Notes under the pieces: generated by a model
Told to the model about the DNA's origin: nothing
Database searches by the model: none
What the model saw: the letters and a program-made list of their open reading frames with translations, nothing else
Shown: piece after piece, positions 45,893 to 54,004 of the stretch
How the letters are laid out: every line of letters starts with the position of its first letter
How positions within the stretch are numbered: position 1 is the first letter of the stretch
Translations under genes and position numbers: made by a program
Origin: Bacteroidales bacterium
Lineage (GTDB): Bacteria; Bacteroidota; Bacteroidia; Bacteroidales; Rikenellaceae
Reading direction: 5' to 3'
Length of the DNA: 64,000 nucleotides
Assembly (NCBI GenBank): GCA_910574205.1
Contig: CAJSYJ010000001.1
Span: forward strand, 558,001-622,000

Positions 45893-48800
45893 TTAGAAAT
45901 TGAACTTCACACCGAGAATGTAGGTACGCGGACGCGGGTAGAGGTTGTTGTCGATACCCGAGAATATTTCGGGGTCGATGCCCTTGTAACCGGTAATCGT
46001 ACATACGTTCTGAACCGTACCGAACAGGCTGAGGCTCATCTGACGACCGGCCGGCTTGCCCAGATCGAAGCGGTAGCTGAGGGTGATGTTGTCTAATTTG
46101 AGGAACGACGCGTTGCGCACGTAGTAGTCCGAGAGATACTGTGCGTCGGTGCGGAAGTTGGTATCGACGGCCGACACCACGCGGTTGTTCACGAAGTTGT
46201 TGGTCCAAAGGTCGGTCAGCAGCTCTCCGTTAGACGAGATGTTGTCGTAGACGTAGTTGCCGAAATTGGCGTGTGCCGATACGGCCAGCGTCAGAGCCTT
46301 CCACGAGAGCTGGGTATTGAAGCCGAGCGTCACGTCGGGAGCGGCCTTCTTGTAGCAGTACTTGTCCTTGGCATCGACAACGCCGTCGCCGTTGCGGTCG
46401 ACGTACATGCCCTCCATAGGACGGCCGTTCTCGTCGTAGATCTGCTGGTATACGTAGAACGAGTTGGTCGGCTGGCCGGTCTGGTGCACCTGAACGGTCG
46501 TGCCGACGGCACCCGATATTCCGCCCGTGTCGACGCCGTAGTAGTCCTCGCGCTCGTCATCGGTGGTAAGACGCGTGATCTCGTTGCGGTTCCATGCGGC
46601 GTTGAGGCCGATGTTCCAGTACCAGTCGCGGTTCTGTATAGCCACGGCGTTGATCTCGAACTCGACACCGACATTCTTCAAGTCGCCGATGTTGGCGTTG
46701 AGGTAGTTCGTAAAGTTGGCGCCTGCGGCCACGGGGGTCCAGTTGAGCAGGTCCTCCGTCTTACGGTAGTAGAAGTCGGCGCTACCGTAGATGCGGCCGT
46801 CGAGGAAGCCGTAGTCGACACCCACGTTATAGGTGGTCGTGGTCTCCCATTTCAGATCGGCGTTGTAGCCTGAGGGCGTGATCGGCGCGATCCAGTTGGT
46901 GCCGAAGGGATAGTAGCTGCCCACCGTGTTGAAGATGTAGGTAGCCAGCGTAGGATAGTTACCGGCGTTGAGGTCCTGCTGGCCCGTCTGGCCCCAGCTC
47001 AGGCGCAGCTTCAGAGCCGACAGCACGTCGCTGTCGCGCAGGAACGCCTCGTTGCGGATGTTCCAGCCAAGTGCGACCGACGGGAACAGGCCCCACTTGT
47101 TGTTCGAGAAGCGCGAGGTACCGTCGTTACGCAGGGTGGCGGTAATCATGTAGCGGTTGTCGAACGAGTAATTGAGACGGCCGAAGAACGACACGAGGAA
47201 GTACTCCGACTTTGAGGTCTTGGGCTCGTTCAGATAGCTCTCGCCGGGCTGGAACGTATTGCCGGTCATGATGTCGAGCAGACGATACTGCTCGTTGAAC
47301 GACGACACGTAGAAGTGCTGCCAAGAGTAACCTGCCATGACGCTGAACGAGTGCTTGCCGAGGGTCTTGTTGTAGTCGGCGTAGAACTCCAACGTCTGGT
47401 CGCGTTTGAGCTGCGAGTAGTTGGTGTGGTATCCCGAGCCCGACTGCAACTTGTCGTGCAGGGTCTGCTCGGTACCGGCGGCCACGTCGACCGTACCGTC
47501 CGACTTCGAAACGTCGACACCGAGGTTGAGGTTGAGACGCAGATCCTCCAAGCCGTGGATCTTGTAGTCGATCTGTGCGTTACCGATGAAGCGCTTGGCG
47601 TTGGACTCGTCGCGCTTGTCGTTGAGCAGAGCCACCGGATTCTGGTTGGCCATGGTGTTGTAGTTGTCGATCGTGTAGATAGGCTTGCCGTCAGCATCGG
47701 TCTTGCCGTAGTTCCACCACGAATAGCCGTTCAGTCCCTCGGGATCGTAAACGGGCTTGGTCGGGTCGTACTGTATGGCCTGACCTACGGCCTCGGTGTT
47801 GGCGAAGCGGTTGTCCATATTCATGCCCTTGGCATTGAGGCTGATCGTCAGGTGGTTGTCCAGCAGCGAGGGGCTGAGGTTGACCGAGAGCGTCTCGCGG
47901 GTCATGTTACCAGTTTTCAGCGTACCGTCCTGATTCAGATAACCGAACGAAATGCGATAAGGCAGGTTGTTCTTCTGCCCCATCTTGATGTTGCCCGTCA
48001 GACCGATGTTACCCTCGTAAGACTGTGCCAGCTGGTAGATCTCCTTCTGCCAGTTGGTGTTGGCCTGACCCAGAGCGCGGTAGGCATCGTTGTCGGTGCC
48101 GCCCATGTACCACGCCATGGCCTCGCGCATCTGGTCGCCGGTCATCACGTCGACATACTTCGAGTTGTCGCTCAGTGATGCGGTAAAGTCGAGCGAGACG
48201 TGAGGAATGGCCGAGTCGTAGCGCGAACCCTTCTTGGTAGTGATGATGATGACGCCGTTCGAAGCGCGCGAACCGTAGATCGCGGTAGCCGAAGCATCCT
48301 TCAACACCGTGAACGACTCGATATCGCTCGGGTTGACCGACGAGAGCGCATTGGCCACGCCCGAGATGGCGTCGTTAGAGACGGGCAGACCGTCGATGAC
48401 GATCAGCGGGTCGTTGGTTGCTTTGAGCGACGAACCGCCGCGGATACGTATGGTCGAGGCCGAACCCGGGGCACCGTCGCCCGAGGTAATTACCACACCG
48501 GCGCTCTTGCCGCGCAGCAGGTCGGTCGGCGAGGTCGACAGACCCTTGTTGGTCTGGTCGGCCTTTACCGTCGAGATCGAACCGGTAAGGTCGTTCTTCT
48601 TGACGACGCCGTAACCGATCACGACAACGTCGTCGAGCATCGTATTGTCCTCTTCGAGAACGACACGCTGCAATGCCGTCGACGAGGCCAGCAGCTCCTG
48701 CGGCTTATAGCCGATGAAGCTCACTACAACCACCGATTCGGCACTCTTAACGTTCAGACGGTATTGGCCGTTGATGTCGGTCGTCACGCCGTTGGTCGTG

Positions 48801-48958
48801 CCCTGCTCAAATACAGAGGCTCCGATAACCGGCGTTCCGGTAGCATCAACTACCACACCTTGAACCGCGTATCCGGCCTGCTGGCCGAACACCCGTTGGG
48901 GGGGGGTAGCGACAGCAAGCAGCGCGAGCCCCAAACACATAGTCAAGAATTTTCTCAT
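45893..48958 (-). CDS. susC: SusC-like TonB-dependent transporter
   Basis: 1021 aa. The N-terminus (MRKFLTMCLGLALLAVATPP) is a signal peptide. A carboxypeptidase-regulatory-like domain follows (VQGVVVDATGTPVIGASVFE), then a plug with the SusC hallmark VVVIGYGVVKKNDLTGSI, a TonB plug segment (SASTIRIRGGSSL) and a barrel ending YILGVKFNF. It imports starch oligosaccharides across the outer membrane with SusD. A run of nine C on the coding strand (48898-48906) lies in codons 18-21 inside the signal peptide region, an unusual slippage-prone tract. Confidence 0.95.
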   Translation of the reverse strand: MRKFLTMCLGLALLAVATPPQRVFGQQAGYAVQGVVVDATGTPVIGASVFEQGTTNGVTTDINGQYRLNVKSAESVVVVSFIGYKPQELLASSTALQRVVLEEDNTMLDDVVVIGYGVVKKNDLTGSISTVKADQTNKGLSTSPTDLLRGKSAGVVITSGDGAPGSASTIRIRGGSSLKATNDPLIVIDGLPVSNDAISGVANALSSVNPSDIESFTVLKDASATAIYGSRASNGVIIITTKKGSRYDSAIPHVSLDFTASLSDNSKYVDVMTGDQMREAMAWYMGGTDNDAYRALGQANTNWQKEIYQLAQSYEGNIGLTGNIKMGQKNNLPYRISFGYLNQDGTLKTGNMTRETLSVNLSPSLLDNHLTISLNAKGMNMDNRFANTEAVGQAIQYDPTKPVYDPEGLNGYSWWNYGKTDADGKPIYTIDNYNTMANQNPVALLNDKRDESNAKRFIGNAQIDYKIHGLEDLRLNLNLGVDVSKSDGTVDVAAGTEQTLHDKLQSGSGYHTNYSQLKRDQTLEFYADYNKTLGKHSFSVMAGYSWQHFYVSSFNEQYRLLDIMTGNTFQPGESYLNEPKTSKSEYFLVSFFGRLNYSFDNRYMITATLRNDGTSRFSNNKWGLFPSVALGWNIRNEAFLRDSDVLSALKLRLSWGQTGQQDLNAGNYPTLATYIFNTVGSYYPFGTNWIAPITPSGYNADLKWETTTTYNVGVDYGFLDGRIYGSADFYYRKTEDLLNWTPVAAGANFTNYLNANIGDLKNVGVEFEINAVAIQNRDWYWNIGLNAAWNRNEITRLTTDDEREDYYGVDTGGISGAVGTTVQVHQTGQPTNSFYVYQQIYDENGRPMEGMYVDRNGDGVVDAKDKYCYKKAAPDVTLGFNTQLSWKALTLAVSAHANFGNYVYDNISSNGELLTDLWTNNFVNNRVVSAVDTNFRTDAQYLSDYYVRNASFLKLDNITLSYRFDLGKPAGRQMSLSLFGTVQNVCTITGYKGIDPEIFSGIDNNLYPRPRTYILGVKFNF

Positions 48959-49115
48959 AGTGTTTTTTTTAGTGTTAGTTAGTTAGATAGTTAAAAATAA
49001 TAGTTGTCATTATTCCGGCATTCTCCCCGCCTCGGCATATCCCTTACATGTTCGGCTCTGCGCCCGGCTCGACTCGATAGCAGGTCGATGCCGTCTTTGG
49101 CGGCGGGTCGGATAT

Positions 49116-50426
49116 CTATTCGTCCGCAGGTCTCTTCTCGTCGATAAGGCGCACCGCCGCGGCCGCGCACACAAGCGACAGACCGGCGATGCCGAGCATC
49201 ATTATCTGCTCGCCGCCCACGGCTCTGAGAAGGAAGCCGCCCACCAGCGCCGCCACGATCTGCGGCAGGCATATCGTGCAGTTGAACAGACCGAGATAGG
49301 TGCCCATCGACCCGCCCGAGAGCGAGTTGGTCAGCAGGGCGAAGGGCATCGACAGCATAGCCGCCCAGCCGCAGCCGATCAGCGCGAACGAGACGAACAG
49401 CAGATACGGCGTATGTACGAACAGCGTCGAGACGAATCCCGCACCGCCTAACAGCAGGCTCACGGCGTATGCCGCCTTGGGTCTGCGGAACGACGGCAGC
49501 AGCATGGCCCAGAGTATCGAGCCGACGGCCTGCACGGCGAACAGCACGCCGACCCAGTTGCCGGCAGCCTGATAGGCGTCGGACTTCACGTCGGTCGTAC
49601 CCCACACGTTCTCGGCGATGCCTCCCGTCGTGTAATTCCACATATACAGGAATGCGAACCACGAGAAGAACTGCACCAGACCGATCTGCCAGAATATCTT
49701 GGGTGCATGCACTATAAGATGCGCCAAGCTCTTGCGCTCGCGCTTCTGCTGCGTGTCGATATTGTGGAACTTGGCGAACTCCTCGGGCGGCATCTCCCTC
49801 ACGGTCATGCCCGTATAGAGCACGCAGAGGATCAGAATGGCCGCACCTATATAAAATGAATATATTACCGAGTCGGGGATCATGCCCTCGGGAGCGACGT
49901 TGCTGATGCCGATCCATGTAAAAATATATGGGAACAGATAGCCCACCAGCGAGCCGGCGTTGCACAAAAGGCTCTGTATGGCATATGCCGTCGACTTCTG
50001 ACGCTCGTTTACCATGTCGCCCACCATCATCTTGAAGGGCTGCATGGCCATGTTGATCGATGTATCGAGCAGCATGAGCATCACAAGACCGAATGCCATG
50101 GCGGCCTTGATCGTCAAACCGAGGCTGCCCGAGTTGGGCAGAAAGGCCATGACGGCGACGGCAACCAGCGCTCCCAGATAGAGATAGGGCTTGCGGCGTC
50201 CCAGACGGCACCACGTCTTATCGCTCATTACCCCGACCACGGGCTGCACGAGCATGCCCATCAGCGGCGGCAATATCCAGAAATAACTGAGCGTATGCGG
50301 ATCGGCGCCGAGCGTTGCGAAGATGCGGCTGATGTTGGCACTCTGCAACGCGTATGCGATCTGTACTCCGAAAAAACCGAAGCTCAGATTCCACATCTGC
50401 ATAAACGACAAATCAGGTTTTTTCAT
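49116..50426 (-). CDS. MFS transporter (GPH/SLC45-like sugar importer)
   Basis: 436 aa with about 12 membrane segments. Signatures are MWNLSFGFFGVQIAYALQSANISRIF near the N-terminus, the MFS loop GVMSDKTWCRLGRRKPYL and the second half starting IFWQIGLVQFFSWFAFLYMW. This pattern fits the Bacteroidota sugar MFS proteins found beside starch and maltose genes. It is probably the inner-membrane importer of maltose or short malto-oligosaccharides for the sus locus. It is the first gene of the minus-strand array, 157 bases before susC. Confidence 0.88.
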   Translation of the reverse strand: MKKPDLSFMQMWNLSFGFFGVQIAYALQSANISRIFATLGADPHTLSYFWILPPLMGMLVQPVVGVMSDKTWCRLGRRKPYLYLGALVAVAVMAFLPNSGSLGLTIKAAMAFGLVMLMLLDTSINMAMQPFKMMVGDMVNERQKSTAYAIQSLLCNAGSLVGYLFPYIFTWIGISNVAPEGMIPDSVIYSFYIGAAILILCVLYTGMTVREMPPEEFAKFHNIDTQQKRERKSLAHLIVHAPKIFWQIGLVQFFSWFAFLYMWNYTTGGIAENVWGTTDVKSDAYQAAGNWVGVLFAVQAVGSILWAMLLPSFRRPKAAYAVSLLLGGAGFVSTLFVHTPYLLFVSFALIGCGWAAMLSMPFALLTNSLSGGSMGTYLGLFNCTICLPQIVAALVGGFLLRAVGGEQIMMLGIAGLSLVCAAAAVRLIDEKRPADE

Positions 50427-50595
50427 TTAGGTTTATTAAATTTTTTAGTAATGCGACAAAATGTCAACACAAATTTTAATATAATCCGCCTAATAAACAA
50501 ATCAAATATTACCAGCTGCCGTATAATCTGGACGAACCGGCAGAAACTAACGCCGAACGGTCGGGCGTTCCGCACATCGCAACAAGGCGGGCGCA

Positions 50596-50627
50596 TTTGC
50601 AATTCAGAGGAATTGTGTATATATTTG
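50596..50627 (+). promoter_or_regulatory. Promoter of the LytS/LytTR two-component genes
   Basis: TTTG (50596-50599), a 20-base spacer and TATATTTG (50620-50627), a full consensus match. The G of the -7 box is only three bases before the ATG at 50631. Confidence 0.8.
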
Positions 50628-50630
50628 TGT

Positions 50631-52046
50631 ATGATTAAGTCGTTGCATAGCGAAGGCCGTGGCATAGCGGCCGGATCGTGGGCGATAATTTTCGTCTTCG
50701 CACTGCTGCATGCCGCCGTCGCGCTGGTAAGCCGCATGATCGATTATTACGACGACGTGCCGCTCACGGTGCTGACCATAACAATGGTCATCGTCGTGGC
50801 CATGCGCCAAAACGTCCGCATAGAGATCATAGCCGTGATGACGCTGGTGGCCACGCTGCTGGGCTTCATCGTGGGAGAGCTGTTGTGGCAGCCGGTAGCC
50901 TCGCTGGTAGGCAGCGCTTTCGTCGCACCGGCCATAACGACATTCCTCATAACGACGATGCTGGGCTGGTGCACCCTCGCCGTATCGCGCAACGGCCACC
51001 GCTTCAAGAGCTACCGCTCGACGTGGCGGCTGTCGGTGGTCAACATCCTCGCGACGGCCATGTCGATACTGCTGCTCAGAGTGGCCTACGTCGTGATGTT
51101 CCGCACGCAGTTCTTTACCGACAGCACTATGGCCGACGCCATAAGACTCACATTCGGCAACGTGCTGGCACTGGCCGTGCTGCTCTGCGGCAATACGCTG
51201 CTGGCCATAAAGAGCTATGCGCATTACAACGCCAAGCCGCGCGAGGAGCGCAGCCGCCTATACGGCGTGACGTTCGCCGCCGCGGCGCTGGGCATACCTC
51301 TGCTCACGACGGCCGTCGTATATTACGACATACCGATGATGCGCCACAGCCAGACCGACCCGATGCAGTTCGCGCGTCTGTTCGCCGTGGTATTTCTCAT
51401 CAACATAATAATATACACGCTCTCCTATCTGTTGCAGCACACGATAGCCTCGAAACGGGAGCTGCGCTCGGAGCGCGAACGCAGACACAAGGCGCAATAC
51501 CAGTATCAGAGGCTCAAACAGCAGATCAACCCCCACTTCCTGTTCAACTCGCTCAACATACTCGACTATCTGGTGCAGGAGCGGCACACCGAGCGTGCGA
51601 GCAGCTTCATACGCAAGCTGGCCGAGATATACCGCTACATGCTGCGCACCGAGCAGCAGCCGCTGGTAAGGCTCGAAGAGGAGCTCGACTTCGCCGGGAT
51701 GTATATCGACCTGCTGAAAGAGCGCTTCGTCGACGGGCTGGCGGTAGACAACCGCATCGACCCCTCGCTGCTAAGCGCATACATCGTCCCCTGCTCGCTG
51801 CAACTGCTCATCGAGAATGCGACCAAGCACAATATCGTCAGCGCCGAAGAGCCGCTGCGCATAGAGCTCTCGACAACCGGCCGCACGCTCAGCGTGGTCA
51901 ACAACCTGCAACCGCGCACCAGCATACACCCCTCGACGGGGCTGGGGCTGGCCAACATCCGCCAGCAGTACGCCGACATTACATCGCGCGAGATCGAGAT
52001 AACCAAAACCGACTCGCAATTCATCGTAAAACTACCGCTCGTATGA
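50631..52046 (+). CDS. LytS-like sensor histidine kinase (His_kinase type)
   Basis: 471 aa from the ATG at 50631. About six membrane segments fill residues 14-265. A coiled region (ELRSERERRHKAQYQYQRL) leads into the LytS/YehU-type kinase domain: QINPHFLFNSLNILDYL with the phospho-acceptor His at about residue 302, and an ATP-binding domain with LLIENATKHN and GLGLANIRQQ. It would sense a membrane or envelope signal and phosphorylate the LytTR regulator, whose start codon overlaps its stop (ATGA). The open frame upstream includes the promoter and is not counted. The gene is divergent from the sus locus and a plausible controller of it. Confidence 0.9.
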   Translation: MIKSLHSEGRGIAAGSWAIIFVFALLHAAVALVSRMIDYYDDVPLTVLTITMVIVVAMRQNVRIEIIAVMTLVATLLGFIVGELLWQPVASLVGSAFVAPAITTFLITTMLGWCTLAVSRNGHRFKSYRSTWRLSVVNILATAMSILLLRVAYVVMFRTQFFTDSTMADAIRLTFGNVLALAVLLCGNTLLAIKSYAHYNAKPREERSRLYGVTFAAAALGIPLLTTAVVYYDIPMMRHSQTDPMQFARLFAVVFLINIIIYTLSYLLQHTIASKRELRSERERRHKAQYQYQRLKQQINPHFLFNSLNILDYLVQERHTERASSFIRKLAEIYRYMLRTEQQPLVRLEEELDFAGMYIDLLKERFVDGLAVDNRIDPSLLSAYIVPCSLQLLIENATKHNIVSAEEPLRIELSTTGRTLSVVNNLQPRTSIHPSTGLGLANIRQQYADITSREIEITKTDSQFIVKLPLV

Positions 52047-52813
52047 CGCTCAGAACAATTATCGTCGAGGACGAGATCCCGGCGCAGATCACACTCAAAA
52101 AGATGCTCGACAGATGCTGCGACGACTGCCAGATCGTAGCCACGTTCACGTCGGTCAGAGCCACGGTCAAATGGCTCGAAGAGAACCCGTCGGGCGTCGA
52201 CGTCATATTCATGGATGTCGAGCTGTCGGACGGCGTATGCTTCGACATATTCAAGCAGACGGCGATCGAGGCCAACGTCATCATAACCACCGCATACGAG
52301 AGCTATGCCGTCAACGCATTCAAGATCAACAGCGTCGACTACCTGTTGAAGCCTATCGCCGAGCAGGACCTCAAACGCGCATGGGAGCGCTGCCGAAAGT
52401 CGGCCGAGGCGCGCAACCCGGCCAGCCTCGAAGCGCTGCTCGACTACTTCACGCAGGCGGCACGCAAGGGGTTCAAGAAACGGTTCATCGTGAAGGTGGG
52501 AGAAAAGATCGTCATCATACCCGTCGACCAGATCGCATACTGCTACTCGGAGGACAAGAACACCTATGCCGTGACGCGCAACGCGACGCGACGTCTGCTC
52601 GACTACTCGCTCGACACGGTGCAGGAGATGCTCGACCCGTCGCTCTTTTTCCGCATATCGCGCAGCTACATAGTCTCGATCGATGCCATAGACAACATAT
52701 CGCGCCACATGGGCACGCGCCTCAAACTGCAACTCACCCCCCGCACCGACGACGAAGTGGTCGTCAGCCGCAGCCGGACCTCCGACTTCTTGGAGTGGCT
52801 CGACAACAACTGA
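52043..52813 (+). CDS. LytTR-family response regulator
   Basis: 256 aa; the ATG overlaps the kinase stop by four bases. The receiver domain has acidic VEDEIP, the phospho-acceptor Asp at about residue 58 (VIFMDVELSD) and the conserved Lys in YLLKPIAEQD. A linker leads to the LytTR DNA-binding domain (KKRFIVKVGEKIVIIPVDQI, LFFRISRSYIVSIDAI). It should activate transcription at a nearby target, most likely the divergent MFS-sus array; the binding site is not recognisable by eye. Confidence 0.92.
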   Translation: MTLRTIIVEDEIPAQITLKKMLDRCCDDCQIVATFTSVRATVKWLEENPSGVDVIFMDVELSDGVCFDIFKQTAIEANVIITTAYESYAVNAFKINSVDYLLKPIAEQDLKRAWERCRKSAEARNPASLEALLDYFTQAARKGFKKRFIVKVGEKIVIIPVDQIAYCYSEDKNTYAVTRNATRRLLDYSLDTVQEMLDPSLFFRISRSYIVSIDAIDNISRHMGTRLKLQLTPRTDDEVVVSRSRTSDFLEWLDNN

Positions 52814-53109
52814 GTCGCCGCCCGGGCAGCGTAGCCGGGAGGCTCGGTCGGGGCGGAGTCGGAGAGTGCGGAACCGTGAATCGGGTTGCGGAGCGGATCG
52901 GCGGAACCTGAGTGCGGAACCGGGAACCGTGAATCGGGTTGCGGAGCGGATAGCCGGAGCCGGAGTGGACGGGCGCCCAGGCGTCCGCAGCAGGCAGACA
53001 CGGCCATGCGCGCCGGCTCGCCTGCCGGGTGTGCGCCTGTGCATAAACGCGTAAGCATCATGAATTATTCCTAAAAATAGTGTCGCGGGCAGGTTTCTTT
53101 TGGACGATT
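52814..53109. repeat. Intergenic region with a 29-base direct repeat
   Basis: The 29 bases beginning GGAACCGTGAATCGGGTTGC occur at 52870-52898 and identically at 52923-52951 (period 53). Between them a related GGAACC-containing phrase recurs. The remainder, to the promoter at 53110, shows no gene. Confidence 0.7.
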
Positions 53110-53141
53110 TTTGTATTTTTCTCAAAATACGACTATCTTTG
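53110..53141 (+). promoter_or_regulatory. Promoter of the polysaccharide export unit
   Basis: TTTG (53110-53113), a 20-base spacer and TATCTTTG (53134-53141), a full consensus match. The start codon at 53197 leaves a leader of about 50 bases. Confidence 0.85.
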
Positions 53142-53196
53142 CCCGCACTATGTCGGCATGTAAACGGATATAAACCATAAATTTCAGATACCGCAA

Positions 53197-53988
53197 ATGA
53201 AAAATTTCAGATTCCTCATCCTCGGCATCGCCGCTCTGTTATGCTCGTGCAACGCACAGCGACGCGTCTTGTATCTGCAAGACGTGAAGGACGGAGCCGT
53301 CGTAGAAGTGCCTGATAACTATCAGATCCGTATCAAACCCCTCGACCAGCTCACGGTAGTGGTCAACAGCAAGAACCCCGAGCTGGCCGTTCCGTTCAAC
53401 TCGTCGTCGAGTTACAGCGCGCTGTCGGGCATACCGAGCAGCAGCAGCCTTACCAACAACTCGTTGCAGGTTCTGACAGTCAACGAAGAGGGCATGCTGA
53501 ACCTGCCGATCATCGGCGCAATAAAGTGCGACGGAATGACTCGCGCCGAGCTTTCGAGAGCCATAGAGCGCAAGATCATCGAAGGGGGATATATCGCAGA
53601 CCCCAATGTCAACGTGCGCTTCGCCAACCTCACGGTATCGGTTCTGGGCGAAGTGAACCGCCCGGGACGCTACGAGCTCACGCGCGACAAGCTGACGCTG
53701 CTCGACGCGCTGGCCTTGGCGGGCGACATGACCATATACGGTAACCGCGAAAACGTGGCCGTGATACGCGAGTGCGACGGCAAGAACATCGTAACGCTGC
53801 TCGACATGCGCTCGAAAGATATCTTCGAGTCGCCATGCTTCTACCTGCAACAGAACGACATAGTAATGATAAGCCCCAACCGCTACAAGGCCGCCACGGC
53901 AGAGATCAACCAGAACCGCACATTCTGGCTCTCGATAACCAGCACGGTCATCTCGCTGGCAACGCTCATCGTCACCATAACAAGATAA
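53197..53988 (+). CDS. Wza-like polysaccharide export lipoprotein
   Basis: 263 aa. A lipoprotein signal ends IAALLCSCNAQ. The Poly_export domain has YLQDVKDGAVVEVPDNYQIR, PLDQLTVVV and MLNLPIIGAIKCDGMTRAEL; a SLBB-type segment follows (VSVLGEVNRPGRYEL, LLDALALAGDMTIYGNRENV). A C-terminal hydrophobic helix (FWLSITSTVISLATLIV) resembles the membrane-spanning helix of Wza. It forms the outer-membrane exit pore for a surface polysaccharide, working with the Wzc-like kinase that starts 16 bases downstream. Confidence 0.92.
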   Translation: MKNFRFLILGIAALLCSCNAQRRVLYLQDVKDGAVVEVPDNYQIRIKPLDQLTVVVNSKNPELAVPFNSSSSYSALSGIPSSSSLTNNSLQVLTVNEEGMLNLPIIGAIKCDGMTRAELSRAIERKIIEGGYIADPNVNVRFANLTVSVLGEVNRPGRYELTRDKLTLLDALALAGDMTIYGNRENVAVIRECDGKNIVTLLDMRSKDIFESPCFYLQQNDIVMISPNRYKAATAEINQNRTFWLSITSTVISLATLIVTITR

Positions 53989-54004
53989 CAGCACAACCGA
54001 AACA

